64,000 bases of DNA from Dolomedes plantarius. Lineage: Eukaryota; Arthropoda; Arachnida; Araneae; Dolomedidae. This document shows positions 12,779-26,519 of this stretch, in pieces. The DNA is taken from the NCBI GenBank assembly GCA_907164885.2, contig OU015491.1:111503968-111567967 (forward strand). The letters are read 5' to 3'. The notes under the pieces are model-generated. The model was not told the origin of the DNA. It saw nothing but the letters and a program-made list of their open reading frames with translations, and did no database searches. Each line of letters opens with the position of its first letter. The stretch's first letter is position 1. Made by a program: the position numbers and the translations under genes.

Positions 12779-13904
12779 TGCAACCACATTGAAAACAACG
12801 GCAGGGGGGTTATGTAGAGTATTGCATTTCAACCTCTCCGTTAATAAAAGAAATTCTTCTATCTCGGCCTGAGAGTCATCAAAGAAACCAGACCACTCAG
12901 GTGGCAAAATGCTGACGGCATTTTCCTTTGTTCATCCGATAGACTTGTTCCACAGAACGTTAGGAGGCCTCGGTCATTTTTCTTGATTAAGTCTGTCTTT
13001 ACGAACCGGGTGAGTTGACAACCGGTTGACATCAATTATGAATGACAGGAGACTCCAGGTGCTTTTCATTCATGAACTATCAGTTGTTAAGCAGCATCCT
13101 GGAGGCGCCGCCTGCCTGCACAAAAAGACTCGTGCGGTAACCCCTTCTCATTGACCGTCCCCTTGAGGCTCTTTGAAGTGAGGCTGTTTTGAAGTGGCAT
13201 TGAGGACAAACTAAAAAGGCAGCCGCTTAGACCCGAGAAATATTTCATTATCGCCCCGAGAAACACATTTCCGTTGCTCACTTGTTCTCGATCGTTCGAA
13301 CTTTCCGGAGAGTGATGCAATATTCGGTGGAGGCTCTCCTATAAAAGAGAATGGACCCCTTGGCCGTGGCTTGCGTCTTTTTGTTCCTGACCCGTGGCGG
13401 ATCCAGTGTGAGAGCAGCCGGGTGGCCGCCCTTAGAGGTACAGAGTCCCTTGTGACTGTTTGCAGCGACGATTAAGTTCCTGTAGGAGTAAACATACTCC
13501 GCTAATTTTGTTCGGAGACCAGTCTTCGTGGAAGTAGCCTTTGCTACCGAATTTTCCAGTGAGGAGTCCCTTCTCCTTAATTTCTAATTTTCATCGCTAC
13601 CGGGTGCGTGCAGTGACCACCACAGTTGATATTGTTGGGAAGCCCCTTTTCCCAGCAGGACGAAGTGCCGTTTCATCATCATTGAAGCAGAGTCAGTTTC
13701 TGCTAGCCTAGCGGACTTCTTTGCTCTTACTCCGCCCCACGCCGATTAAATCGAGTGCGATATTTCTTAAGATTACCGAAGTTCATCTTGCATCTGTGCA
13801 GTGTACATATCTCATCATCATCAATTTTCTCAATAAATTGCATTTGTTTTTTTTAAGTTACGATTGATGTATACCTAGCGTGTTTAGTTCATCTACTGGT
13901 TGCA
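12779..13904 (+). mobile_element. Candidate solo LTR
   Basis: This 1.1-kb block is clearly GC-richer than its surroundings. It starts TGCAACCA and ends TGGTTGCA, a perfect 8-bp terminal inverted repeat with TG...CA ends. Inside, in LTR order, are a TATA box (TATAAAAG near 13341), a long untranslated stretch and AATAAA near 13832, about 70 bp before the end. No internal region, primer site or second LTR is attached. No clean target duplication flanks these exact borders. An alternative right border near 13928 would give TCTATA on both sides but an unusual AA end. It could also be a different GC-rich repeat. Confidence 0.42.
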
Positions 13905-13934
13905 ACTACAAACCTCAGCTCGCTACAATCTATA

Positions 13935-15710
<1,776 letters not shown>

Positions 15711-16626
15711 ATTCTTTTGATACATGCTATCCCACCTCGTAAGGAAAAGTTTAAAGAAGTAGTTAATATTTATTTCTCTAGAGAGAAACATTGACGAAAC
15801 TTCTTAATTCTAAGTCATTCTGTCATTCTAGCATAATTTTTTTTGTAGGTTAAGTATATTCTACTAGAAATAACGAGTAAAACGTATGTTTCAAGTTACA
15901 AATTAGATTGTTTAGGTTAACTATTAAAATCTCTTTAGCAATCGTTTTCACTTGCTATTTTAATGCTTGTGTCTTACTGACAATAGAGCCCATCATTTTT
16001 TTTACATTTTCAGGAATAAAAAAACAAATTAACAAATAATTATTTTTATTAATTTTAACATTATTCAAAGGTGCTTTCTAAGGTAAATTATTTGCTCATA
16101 AAGCCGTTTCTCTGATGTTAACAAAATGCATGAAATCATCTTTGTTATACCAAAAGTACGAAGCTTTTTATTTCTCTATTTACAAAACAAAGGGTTTGTG
16201 ATACCATTTGAAATTTGATCTTTAAATTAAAAAATCTTTCGTTTGGATATAAGTATGAACTCGAATAATAGTGTCTCAAAAATAAAAAAAATCTGTAGTC
16301 TTTAGGGGAAGCTTTTTATAACAAAATTTGGTTTGGTTTGTCTTAGAGTCCATCCTTTGATTTTATATAAAAAGCCAGAAGTTCTTCAAGCAAACAATTA
16401 TTTTTCCACCATGTTTTACCTTTCCTTTCAGTCTTGTTTGAGTTTTCGCTTTATTAACATTTCCGTAAAAAACACCAAATTTAAGAAGCCGGAATAAATC
16501 TCGTTGAGTAATATTGTTGGTAGAAAAAATAGTGGATGAGTAATTAAGGGGTGATAGCATACATTTTTTAAAATAAATTTTTAAAGGATTTTCACCTTTT
16601 ATTATAGAATTATTTTGAGTCATATA
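15711..16626. other. Spacer, unit A
   Basis: AT-rich, repeated in units B (28393-29310) and C (55983-56900). No coding or RNA signature recognised. The open frame at 16363-16686 runs into the Tc1 terminus and is not considered a gene. Confidence 0.55.
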
Positions 16627-17872
16627 CACTACCCTACAATAAATGACCTGACTGCAAGATGTGATGGTATAAGGGAAACAATACATGGTTTAATAGGGGT
16701 ATGATCCCCCAAGTGTCGCAATTACACTAGCAACCCTTCTGGGCATACTTTCAACAATGTTTTGAAACAAAGCTATGGGTATTTGTGCCCATTCCTGCTG
16801 CAATAATGTCGCCAGCTGAGCTGTAGATTTCAGACGTGGTTCCCTGGTCCGTAAGCGTCGCTCTAACTCGTCCCACAAATGTTCTATGGGGTTTAGGTCG
16901 GTACTCTGAGCAGGCGAGGGAAGACGTTTTACATCCATATCTTGATAACACTGCTTGACAGAAGCTGCAACATGATATGGAACGTTGTCGTCGTGGAAGT
17001 AACATTCGTCCATTCCATAAAATTGTCAGAGCGTAGGAAGAACCTGATTATCCATGTTCATGTAGGCGTCGGCGTTCAATTAGCCAGGAACAACATGCAA
17101 AGGTTCCAGGCCATACCAGGAAAAACATCCCCAAACAAGTACGCCACCATCACCGAACTTGAGAGTTGGAACGATGCACTCGGGTAACAGACGTTCGTCT
17201 GGCATTCGTCAAACCCAAGCAGGCCCATTCGACTAAAAGAGCGTGTAGCGAGACTTGTCGCTCCATAAAAAAGTTTTCCAGTGATCCAAAGTCCAGTTGC
17301 GACGTTGCAAACACCACGCGAGTCTGCCGCCTTTATTGGATGGAGTGATGTTTGGTTTGTGTGCGGCAACACATCCGGGGATATTGAGGGCATGCAGTTC
17401 TTTCCGCAAAGTATTGGGGTGCACCGTAACCCCTGCTACCTGTTGAAACTCACTGTTGATGATTTGGAGTGGTTTCTTGCGGTTCTTACGAACCTCCTGC
17501 TTCAGGACACGCCGATCCCGTTCGGTCTGTTTACGGGGACGACCAACGTGTGCAGTTCATGTCCCAACTCTCGTAGTCTTCCACTTCTTCCCGACAAAAC
17601 CAACTGTTGATCGTGGCTGTGATAATTCTACCGCAATTGCGCGAATAGACTTGCTACTAATGTGACAACCAACTATAACATCTCTTTCAAAGTCACTTCT
17701 TTTCGTTTCGACATATTGTCATAATTTCACACAGAACTAATGACGTTACCACTTCGCGTATCGTATTTAAATTTAACAGCTCACTTGCGAGTACTGAATT
17801 TGTATAAAATCCGACATGTAGTCGCCTTTTATTCAAATCCACTGGCGTCCGATCCATTATTGTAGGGTAGTG
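16627..17872 (-). mobile_element. Decayed Tc1-like element, minus strand, unit A
   Basis: A 1246-bp element flanked by TA (16625-16626, 17873-17874), with inverted ends starting CACTACCCTACAATAA. The minus-strand transposase (about 17720 to 16690) is broken by several stops and frame changes, including a stop soon after the first catalytic Asp. Visible parts are an HTH region (SIRAIAVELSQPRSTVG), FLWSDKSRY where the usual DES is DKS, and a C-terminal block with DDNVPYH and NPIEHLW. The last Asp and Glu keep 34 residues between them. It is a DD34E family member different from the element at 10716. Confidence 0.88.
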
Positions 17873-18042
17873 TATTTGTTCATGCAGAATTTTCAAGAAT
17901 ATACAATTCAGCCTACATTTGCTCTAGGGATGGGAGGTATGAATTCTGCAAATTGTACTTTGATAATTTGAATTTTGTTAAAACTAAAATTCTCTGTTTA
18001 ATAAATTTTTGTTTTTTATTCTACATCTAATAAAATAACTTT

Positions 18043-18114
18043 AAAGATTATTTCATTTAGAAATAATCTTTGCATTTCTATCTGAGGGGGAAATGTTATC
18101 TTAGCATTTCCCCC
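18043..18114. other. Pair of perfect hairpins, unit A
   Basis: Two adjacent inverted repeats with no mismatch: AAAGATTATTTC with GAAATAATCTTT (12 bp arms, 5-nt loop, 18043-18071) and GGGGGAAATG with CATTTCCCCC (10 bp arms, 9-nt loop, 18086-18114). They lie 16 bp before the SINE. They may be ends of a small palindromic element. No function assigned. Confidence 0.7.
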
Positions 18115-18130
18115 TTACCCCCAAAAGTAA

Positions 18131-18486
18131 GGGCGCGGTAGCTCAGTTGGCAAGAGCAGCGGGCCAGTGATCTGAACGTCCCTGGTTCGATGCTCATCGC
18201 TACAAATCTACTGCCGTGTTCACTAATGGTGGCCGGACAACGTAAAATAGGGAGTGGGTACAATGTCCTCCAAGTTCTCAAATTTACCTCTGGAGGTGCG
18301 GGGTCAAGTGTTCCGGTCTCGTCACTTGACTCGGTTCAAAATTAAGGGACCGGTCATTTAGCCAAGTCGGACTCCGACCCTTGTGGTGCTAATTCTAAAC
18401 AGGAGCCGCACCTTCATCGTCCATAGCCTTCGGGACTTGATCTGATATTACTGTCAGTCAAGGGGTATAAGCAACAACAACAACAA
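18131..18486 (+). mobile_element. tRNA-derived SINE, unit A
   Basis: The head resembles a tRNA gene, with A box TAGCTCAGTTGG (18139-18150) and B box GGTTCGATGCT (18184-18194) at normal spacing for RNA polymerase III. It then runs into an unrelated body of about 280 bp and ends in a CAA-rich tail (CAACAACAACAACAA). The 3' half of the tRNA cloverleaf does not close, so it is not a working tRNA gene. Confidence 0.78.
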
Positions 18487-18534
18487 TCCCCAAAAGTTGT
18501 TTTTCTTTAAATCTCATATTATATGACCAAAATA

Positions 18535-19943
18535 CCCTCTTAGACAAAAAAAAACGACACACCAAGAAGGGGTAATGAAAATTGGACACAAATTGATATG
18601 GATACAGGTTTCGACGGAAAGTGCAAAATTTTAAACTTTGGCGGCCAATGAATGACCCTGTGACGATGCAGCGCATCTTAACTGCGCAACTGGCAGGGTA
18701 TTAAAGAGGAGAATTTTCGATTCCAGGTCATAAATTCTTTGCAAATTTCATTCCGTATACTCAGGTAGACAGTAACAAACAATATGCACAGATTCCAGCA
18801 TTTGAGAGACAACGTGTAGTTGGGCTCAAAGAAGCCGGTTGGACTAACTGGCGAATCGCTTGACATTTGGATAGGAGCGATGCCAATATTAGAGAATGTT
18901 GGCAGAAACACAGCGACAAGATGGAAGCGGTTGGCCTAGAGAAAGACAGAACGTAAGGACAGAGCAAACGTCAGAGCGGCACTCACAACCCCAGATTCAT
19001 CATTATCATCGATTGTACGTGCAACTGGTGCTTCAGTGACCGCAAGGACCATTCATAGGCGGTTCAGAGAAAGGGGGCTGAGCTCATGGTGCCCCTTGCG
19101 CTGATTACCAATGACCTCTGTACATCGACAAGCCCGTTTGCAGTGGTGTCGGGCACATTCGACCTGGAATGTCACTGACTGGAGTACAATTGTCTTCAGT
19201 GATGAGTCCCGCTTCGAATTGAGCCCCGATGACCAGCGAATACGTGTCTGGAGACGTTCCGGACAGCGGTGAGATACCAACCTGACATTCTTCCACCATA
19301 CGGGCCGACAACCGGGGATGATGGTCTGGGGTGCCATTTCATTTCATAGCAGGACCCCTTTGGTTGTCATCCGCGGCACCCTTACAGCACAGCGGTACGT
19401 CGACGATATTCTACGCCCTGTTGTGTTGCCTTTCATATCATGCCATCCTGGACTTACATTTCAGCAAGACAATGCCCGTCCGCACATGGCGAGAGTTTCT
19501 ACTGCTTGTCTTCGCGCTTGCCCAACGCTACTTTGCACAGTAAGATCGCCGGATCTCTTCCCCATTGAACACGTTTGGATCCTTGTGGGCAGGGCTCTCC
19601 AACCAGCTCGGGATGTTGACGATCTAACGCGCCAATTGTAAAGAATTTGGCACAATATCCCGCAGGAGGAAATCCGCCACCTCTATCAATCAATACCAAG
19701 CCGAATAATTGCTTGCATAAGGGCCAAAGGTGGACCAACGCGTTATTGACTTTTTGACTTTGTGAAACTCTTTCTCTTAAATAATTAAACAATGATTACA
19801 ATTTGAGAAAAATTGGAATAAATCATTCAATTTTTCTCAAATTGAAATCATTTCTTTTTCTGTACATGTACATCACATCTACCAATTTTCGTCCCATTCG
19901 GATAACTACTTCTTGGTGCGTCGTTTTTTTTTGTCTAAGAGTG
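18535..19943 (+). mobile_element. Decayed Tc1-like element, plus strand, unit A
   Basis: A 1409-bp element between TA dinucleotides, with ends CCCTCTTAGAC and GTCTAAGAGTG followed inward by an A-run and ACCAAGAAG. The transposase remnant (about 18780-19749) has several stops. It still shows FSDESRFE, FQQDNARPH and PIEHVW. Only 32 residues separate the last Asp and Glu, so two codons seem lost from the DD34E spacing. A near-perfect 25-bp inverted repeat (19791-19815 with 19828-19852) lies after the transposase stop. Confidence 0.88.
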
Positions 19944-21364
19944 TATAATTTTGTTGCATTTTATATTTCCAGATAAGACCGCATTAAATCACATATGTTT
20001 TAAAATGAGACGAACAACAAAACAGAATAACTTAATCACACAATTCATATATTTCTGCAATGCACGTAAGGAAAAGCTACTGTTTATGTTCCGTGTTCAG
20101 TGTCTATATATTCACGAGTTATTTAATTACGCTGCTGATACGAATCATAGGCACAAAAATAAGAAAGTAACAACCAAATAACCTTCTTTAAAGTATCATA
20201 TTTTCACTTTCATCTTTCAAGTACTATAACTTTTGACCTAATACGAAAATCAACGCGCAATGTTATTACGAAAAGGCATTGAAAAATAAAAAGTATCAAA
20301 TTGCCAGGTACAGTTATTAGAGCGCCCCCTCCCCCCTTTGAGTTAAGAAGATCCGGTTAAAATCTCCGGTTTGGGCTCATGGTAAAAGAAAAAGCTCGAT
20401 GGTTAGAGAGAACGATAATTAAAATTACCCTAAACATACAAACGACAAAAATGCATAGAGGAATAAATTTAATTTTTTCAATAAATAAATAACGTGTATG
20501 GCCAATAATTATTGTCGGTGTGTGAAACGAGAAGAAGGTTTGAAGAAAAATGCATAAAAATCAGCAATCCGTCACATAGACGGAATGTCTCAGTTAGTAT
20601 ATCAACAGACTTGATGTTGGGAAAAATGGTTCCACCCAGCTTCTTTGCATAATCCACGAAAACAAATTCTTTGCACGTAGTCTTATTTTCATGGTATATC
20701 TTATTTTAAATTTAAATAAAACTACGAAATGTCCTCTGCAAAAACTTAATATCAGTAATTAAAGCTATATTTATATCACAATGATCCAAACATATTTTTT
20801 TCAGTGATATAAAATCCAGATGCAGTTTTTTCAGTGCAGGAACATTTCTTTTTCCTGTTGTTAGTCACCAGTAAAACTCTTGAATTTTGCGATATTTACA
20901 GCATACTGCTCTTTACAGAAGAAATAAATTGCATATTTTATATCAGCGAGTTATTTCAAATTTTTACGAGTAGACACTCCGAATTTTTAAATCTCTAAAA
21001 ATAAAAAAAATTATATAATTTATTTCGATGTTAATTTTGATTTTATAACTTCATTATTTGATTTTTCTAATATCTTGTAATTTGTGCTTCCCTATAATCC
21101 TATACATTCAGATTCGATACTTCAGAGACCCCTCTTGTACATTTAAGTATTTGCGATAGACAAAAATTTCGTACAATTGAATTCAGTTTCGTACACTTGA
21201 ATTTCGTACACTTGAATTGTTCTCGTAAACTCATTCGAAAGGATTTTTCTTTGTCAAAAATGTGATTCAAATTATCTATAAGATCTTCAGTCTAATACAA
21301 AAAATGAAATATTGCTGCTTTCATTATTACAAATAAAGACAATCCAAATATTTCTAGAAAATAA
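19944..21364. other. Spacer, unit A
   Basis: AT-rich DNA between the Tc1 remnant and the 3' end of gene 3A, repeated in B and C. Local short duplications such as TTTCGTACA(C/A)TTGAATT occur near 21170-21220. No gene recognised. Confidence 0.55.
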
Positions 21365-21370
21365 TTTATT
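21365..21370 (-). terminator. Polyadenylation signal of gene 3A
   Basis: Minus-strand AATAAA about 63 nt beyond the TAA stop, the spacing seen in genes 1 and 2. Confidence 0.6.
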
Positions 21371-21432
21371 TTATATTTACATTCGGTTCTGAAAAATTCA
21401 AATGTCTGTCGTATATACAGTGATGATATGGT

Positions 21433-23565
21433 TTAATAGTGAATTGACTTAACACCTCCCAAAGCAACACCACCCAGGTTATGAGCAAGGAGATGACCAT
21501 GTCCGGCGATTCCATGACCGTAATTCAAGTGACCGGCTCCAACGAGTCCATGTCCGGCGATTCCATGACCGTAATTTAAGTGACCGGCTTCAACATGTCC
21601 ATGTCCAGCGACTCCATGACCGTAATTCAAATGACCGGCTCCAACAAGTCCATGTCCGGCGATTCCATGACCGTAATTTAAGTGACCGGCTCCAACAAGT
21701 CCATGTCCGGCGTGAAGAGGGGAAGCTGCGATATGACCAACCACTGAAGGGGCGGCGTGGTTGACTACTGAGGAGGTGGAGAAAGCCACAGGAGCAGCTT
21801 GATGGGCTACAGCAAGTGGAGCAGCGTGATGAGCTACAGCAAGTGGAGCAGCATGATGAGCTACAGCAAGAGGAGCTGCGTGATGGGCTACAGCAAGAGG
21901 AGCAGCGTGATGGGCTACAGCAAGAGGAGCTGCGTGATGAGCTACAGCAAGAGGAGCAGCATGATGGGCTACAGCAAGAGGAGCTGCGTGATGGGCTACA
22001 GCAAGAGGAGCTGCATGATGGGCTACAGCAAGAGGGGCTGCATGGTTGATATGAGAATTGTAAGAGCTCTCCTTGAGACCATGAGCATTACCGACTTCAG
22101 ATCGAGAGTTGCTGGCTCCATGTCCATGAACGTTATATCCGAAAGCGTAATTTCCATGAGCCTACAGAGGAAGAGGATAAAAAATATAATACATGTATAA
22201 ACTTATATAGATGAATAGTATATATTAGCTAAATCAGATCTAATTTCAATCTCTTTAATACTAAAATATAAATTTCCTGGTATCAGATGCTTTTACGTAA
22301 ATTACATTAAACTTTGATTCACTGATTATCCTTAAGACAATTACTTAGTACCAATTACTTTAAAAATTGATTCAGTAATTATTTTTACGACGAATATCTA
22401 CGTAATCGAAACAATTATCTAGCCCCACAATATTACATATGGGTACTGTAATATATTTTACATGATGTGATACATTGCAATGTTATAAAAATACTTACGT
22501 CTTGGTGAGTGGAGCTAATGCTCTTTCCAGTATGAGCTAAAGCTGCTCCGTGAAGGAGAGCTCCGGCATTGACAGACACGAGGACAGCAAAAAGAATAGC
22601 GACCTGTGGAAAAAAATACTATTGTTGTAAAAATCGTATAATTGTTTTAAAGAATTTATTACATAGACAGGGCATAACTGAAAATAAATTTAGCTGTTTG
22701 TTACAGTATTGACAAATTGGGCTATTTCACGAAAGATCTTAAGGATTATTAGAATTTGTTAGGAAAAATAGTACGAATATTGACTTTTTAGTATTGAAGA
22801 TCCATGGCATCCAAATATATGTAGTACACATGGGAATATATGGAATATAAGCAAATAGACATTTGAATGTCTTACATTAAGAAAAACTATGAAATTATCG
22901 TAAAAAACGGTGAAAGGGTGTATTTTCTTCTTTATTTATGACTTCGATATATTCCAAGTAAATATAAAGCTTTAATATTGGAAATTCTGTAAATTCATCA
23001 GTCATAAATCGCTTATTAATATTCATTTCAGTTATTTTACATCCACCGAATACATGCAATTCCTCTCTTTAAAATCTGAAGTGAAATTATTGACAGCATC
23101 TGTCTATATATTTAAAATTTTAATTTTATGCCCATTAATATTCTAATTTTTATTTCAGAATAAAAAATAGTTTTTGTACATTAATACTAATCAGTTTATG
23201 TTACTCTACTTTACAAAATATCTTACATGATGATGAACCTTAAAATTTCTGCCAAAGAGTATCGAAGCGTTTTAAGCATAATGAAATATTACGGTGATTA
23301 TAAATGACTGTAAATGCTTTAAATATCTTAAAGAATGTAAGTTGTATTCTAAGAAATTTTTTATTGCCTTACATTTTTTTTGAGTGTGATACAATTAGTA
23401 ATGAGGTTTTTTTTTTATTGGATCAGTATTTATATGAAATTAAGTTAATATTACTATTTTGCAAAATAATATGAGATTAAAAAATAGTTTATCTTAGATA
23501 AACTAAATTTTATTAATGTCTTGATATGAAGCTTATCAAAATGAACAACTTACCTTAGCGTACAT
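21433..23565 (-). CDS. Cuticle protein gene 3A (3 exons)
   Basis: Predicted secreted cuticle protein, about 281 residues. Coding exons are 23554-23565 (MYAK), 22499-22603 (35 codons) and 21433-22161 (242 codons plus TAA), all GT-AG and phase 0. The signal peptide includes VAILFAVLVSVNA. The conserved segment NYAFGYNVHGHGASNSRSEV and the following KESSYNSHINH match gene 2. The tail has nine copies of a 9-residue unit, AAPLAVAHH (a 27-nt minisatellite in the DNA), then VAFSTSSVVNH, then four copies of a 17-residue unit, GHGLVGAGHLNYGHGIA, ending KSIHY. The long plus-strand frames over this exon are products of the 27-nt repeat. It is a diverged paralogue of gene 2 and the founder-type copy of the array. 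Confidence 0.88.
23485..23505. other. Palindrome in intron 1 of gene 3A
   Basis: TAGTTTATCT and AGATAAACTA flank a single T: 10-bp perfect arms about 50 nt from the 5' splice site. Present in genes 3B and 3C, as expected from the duplication. Confidence 0.5.
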
Positions 23566-23621
23566 TATGACTTGTTTACAATCAAACGGTTCAACTGAAG
23601 TCCACTTTATTTGAGACTGCC

Positions 23622-23628
23622 TTTTATA
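23622..23628 (-). promoter_or_regulatory. TATA box of gene 3A
   Basis: GTATAAAAGGCAGTC on the minus strand, 57 nt upstream of the ATG. A TTCAGTTG initiator-like site follows roughly 25 nt later. Confidence 0.85.
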
Positions 23629-23833
23629 CTTGTTCTTGTGGTATTATTTTAGCAGGAAAAAAAAATAAAAGTCGTTTAAGAAGGTGAAAAGCTGCTCATT
23701 TTTTCAATTGTATTTCTCCGTCACCTTTTTTTATGGTAATTTTGAAACGGGTAAAGACCGCAGTGCCGCTTAGTGTACAGGAAGTCGTTGGATATCCAGA
23801 ACTTTCACGGAAAGACAAAGAAACGTGTGGAAT

Positions 23834-23849
23834 TGGAGGTGTGTCAGGG
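23834..23849 (-). promoter_or_regulatory. Shared upstream element, gene 3A
   Basis: Same 16-mer as upstream of genes 1 and 2, 206 bp from the TATA box. The distal flank continues with TTAGATCAGCGGACATTTCG, similar to gene 1 at several positions. Confidence 0.65.
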
Positions 23850-26111
23850 TTAGATCAGCGGACATTTCGCGCCTCGCTTTGTATAATCGTGTCCCGCTTC
23901 CTCCACCTAAAGGAACTTATCATTAATTAAGTAAATGTCTCCAATTAAAACCAGCAGCTTTATTTTCTAGTAACCTTTATCTCGACTTTAATTTTCCGTA
24001 CATATTTTCCAATGACCATCATAAATTCCCTGGGCCAAAAATCTTTTATTTCAGTTAAAAATTGAATAGAAACTGTATTACATAATGATTCGCGTGTGTT
24101 TATTTATTCTGAAGTACTGAAATTATTTCTCGTTGTATAGTCTTACTATGCCAGTATATTTAGAAACATATTTCTGGGCAGAGCGTTTTTCCTGAATGCT
24201 CAAATTTTGAGAATATGCATAATTTTTCTGAACCTATTGAACCATACCAAAGAAAAAATTTATAAAAGAAACTGTTCACAGTTCTCCCTATGTACTTTCA
24301 AACTCATAGCAATGAAACCTCCTGTTGTATAGACATATAGTGACACAATTTACAAAATGATTTTAAATGACAGTCCCCAAAATTTATTTAATTTTATAAG
24401 CCTTATTTCCTGTGTAAATATTTAATTTATATTTAGTTTAAAACTGATAAAAACCAAACAAACTGCTCTTTTTCTCTATTGAATTTCGTATATGTAAAAT
24501 GTGTAAAGTCTATAAAGTCTAGAGCATTATTTACTAAGAGAATTTTAAGATTACACAAATATTGAAAACATATTAATTGTACTGATACCCATGAGTACAG
24601 AGCGGTTGGCATATAAAATGCATATGTCCATATATGCATATAACATTCACATATGAGAATGTATATGCCTAAGCATTTGCATACTTGACATATGCTTTGT
24701 TTTGTGTTAATGGGTATAAATGCATCAAACTTCAAAAATGCCTGTAAAATTACGTATTTGAGGGGGTTTTAACATAGGATTACGTTCCTCCATAACGGTC
24801 CATGGTAAAGAAAAATTTATATCGCTAAACCTGTCGTCGCGAGTTATAAATCAAGAGTGGCAGAGTAGACATATGTAACATATTTTTCTTATCATCTACC
24901 TATTCTGCACGGGGTTATCACTCATCCTTCTCTTCGTACGTAGGAATTCCATTGTTAAAAAAAAAGAGGTAAGCAACGATAAGTAATCCTACGTTAATAA
25001 CCCGCGGTAGTTTCGTTAAAAGAGACTACCTGAATTTTTTTTTCTTCCTATTAGGCTTATGCATAGTTATGAGAGGAACAAAAAAATATTTTACTTTCAT
25101 TTCAACACAAAACTATATCAACAAAGCACCACTTCAACAGAGAACCTCAGCAAAATTTGTAATTTTTCGCGGATGAAAATTCAAATTATTTCCATTTAAA
25201 GACAGTCCAATGACCAGTTCACTGAATATCTCTTTGTACGTTCCATTCTATCAGATGCCAAGAATCCTCATTTCCTTCAGTAACAGGGTTCAGCATAAGT
25301 TCCAAATAATGGAAATAGATAAATTGGTGAGAATTCCTCGTAATATCGATAGAATTCGATGGGCCTTTTTCGTATTAAAATATATAAAGAGTGATCGAGG
25401 GCAGAACTTCACTATGTTCTACTTAAAAAATATCTCATGACGCATTGCAAAAATAAATATTCTCAGTAAATGAAAAACTTTTGCAAATATTACTTAATGC
25501 ATAATTTTTTTAAGCATTTATCTGCATATCTTTGCACATTGTAAGTTTAATTTAAGATTAGTTAGAATTTACCAAAGCACATTTCTTTCGTTTTGAAGCA
25601 TATTTTAAAGCTATTTAGTGTATAGTAAATGTATATTTTGCTATTTTAATGGAGTATATTCTACTGAAAAGTTTGAAGAATTTTCGATATTTTGTTCATA
25701 CAAGGTATTCTTAGAATTATATCAATATGTTTATATAATCATGAAAAGATCATAGATTAAGGAAAATTTGAAATGAATTGACGTTTATTTCGCACAGGAA
25801 TAATGTAATATCTCAGAGGAATATTTTCAAACCAAATTTGTAGATGCCTCTTAAATTTCACATAGAGTATCCGCGTCATCCCCAGTACTTGTTTTTCATG
25901 TGTAATTCTATTACTTTGTGTCCAAAGAATACCTATATAAACATAATGATTGTGTTGTATTAACAGTTTTAGAAATATGTAAGTGTGGGAGTCCTTGCGT
26001 GCGTGTGGGTATGTACGCTTATGTGTATGTATGTATGGATACATGTGGTGAGCCGTTATCAGTTAGAAGTTGGTCAAAAGGGAATACAAAAGAGTACGTT
26101 TATTAAAATTC

Positions 26112-26143
<32 letters not shown>

Positions 26144-26467
26144 GGATGACACAGCTATTATATACTTATATTTACAAAGAAGGTTAATATAACATTACGT
26201 CTTCATGGCACACATCTTAAAAGCAATTTCTTTAAACAGTACACCGTCGTTTCAGTATTATACACATAACAGTACGAGTCCGTCTTTCACTCGAGTCCAC
26301 TTCCGGTCTTTGCCCGCGCTCATAGCGCGCTCATCATAAATCATAGCGCGTTCCGATTCGAGGCCAAAGTTTCTCCTCTTGAGTTGTGGCAACGCTTGAT
26401 AGGTAGACATCTAGACGCCGTACAGGCGAACAAATGATTGAAAGGTGAGGTGGAAAAAGACTAGATA

Positions 26468-26519
<52 letters not shown>

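Noticed and set aside
16363..16686. 107-residue minus-strand frame present in all units
   Set aside because: It spans the Tc1 terminus and adjacent AT-rich DNA with no domain. Its conservation is explained by the duplication.
17281..17665. Plus-strand frames over the minus-strand Tc1 elements, and minus-strand frames over the plus-strand Tc1 elements
   Set aside because: Shadows of transposase codons. The sense strand carries the DD34E motifs.
18131..18205. tRNA gene
   Set aside because: A and B boxes are good, but the acceptor stem does not close and the sequence runs on into a SINE body with a CAA tail, repeated in each unit.
21433..22055. Regular repeats considered as a CRISPR array
   Set aside because: The units abut without unique spacers and are in-frame protein repeats of a eukaryotic gene.
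21799..22200. 133-residue plus-strand frame opposite gene 3A (also 3B, 3C), and similar frames opposite genes 1 and 2
   Set aside because: The 27-nt repeat keeps several frames open at once. The minus strand has signal peptide, splice sites, TATA box and polyadenylation signal.
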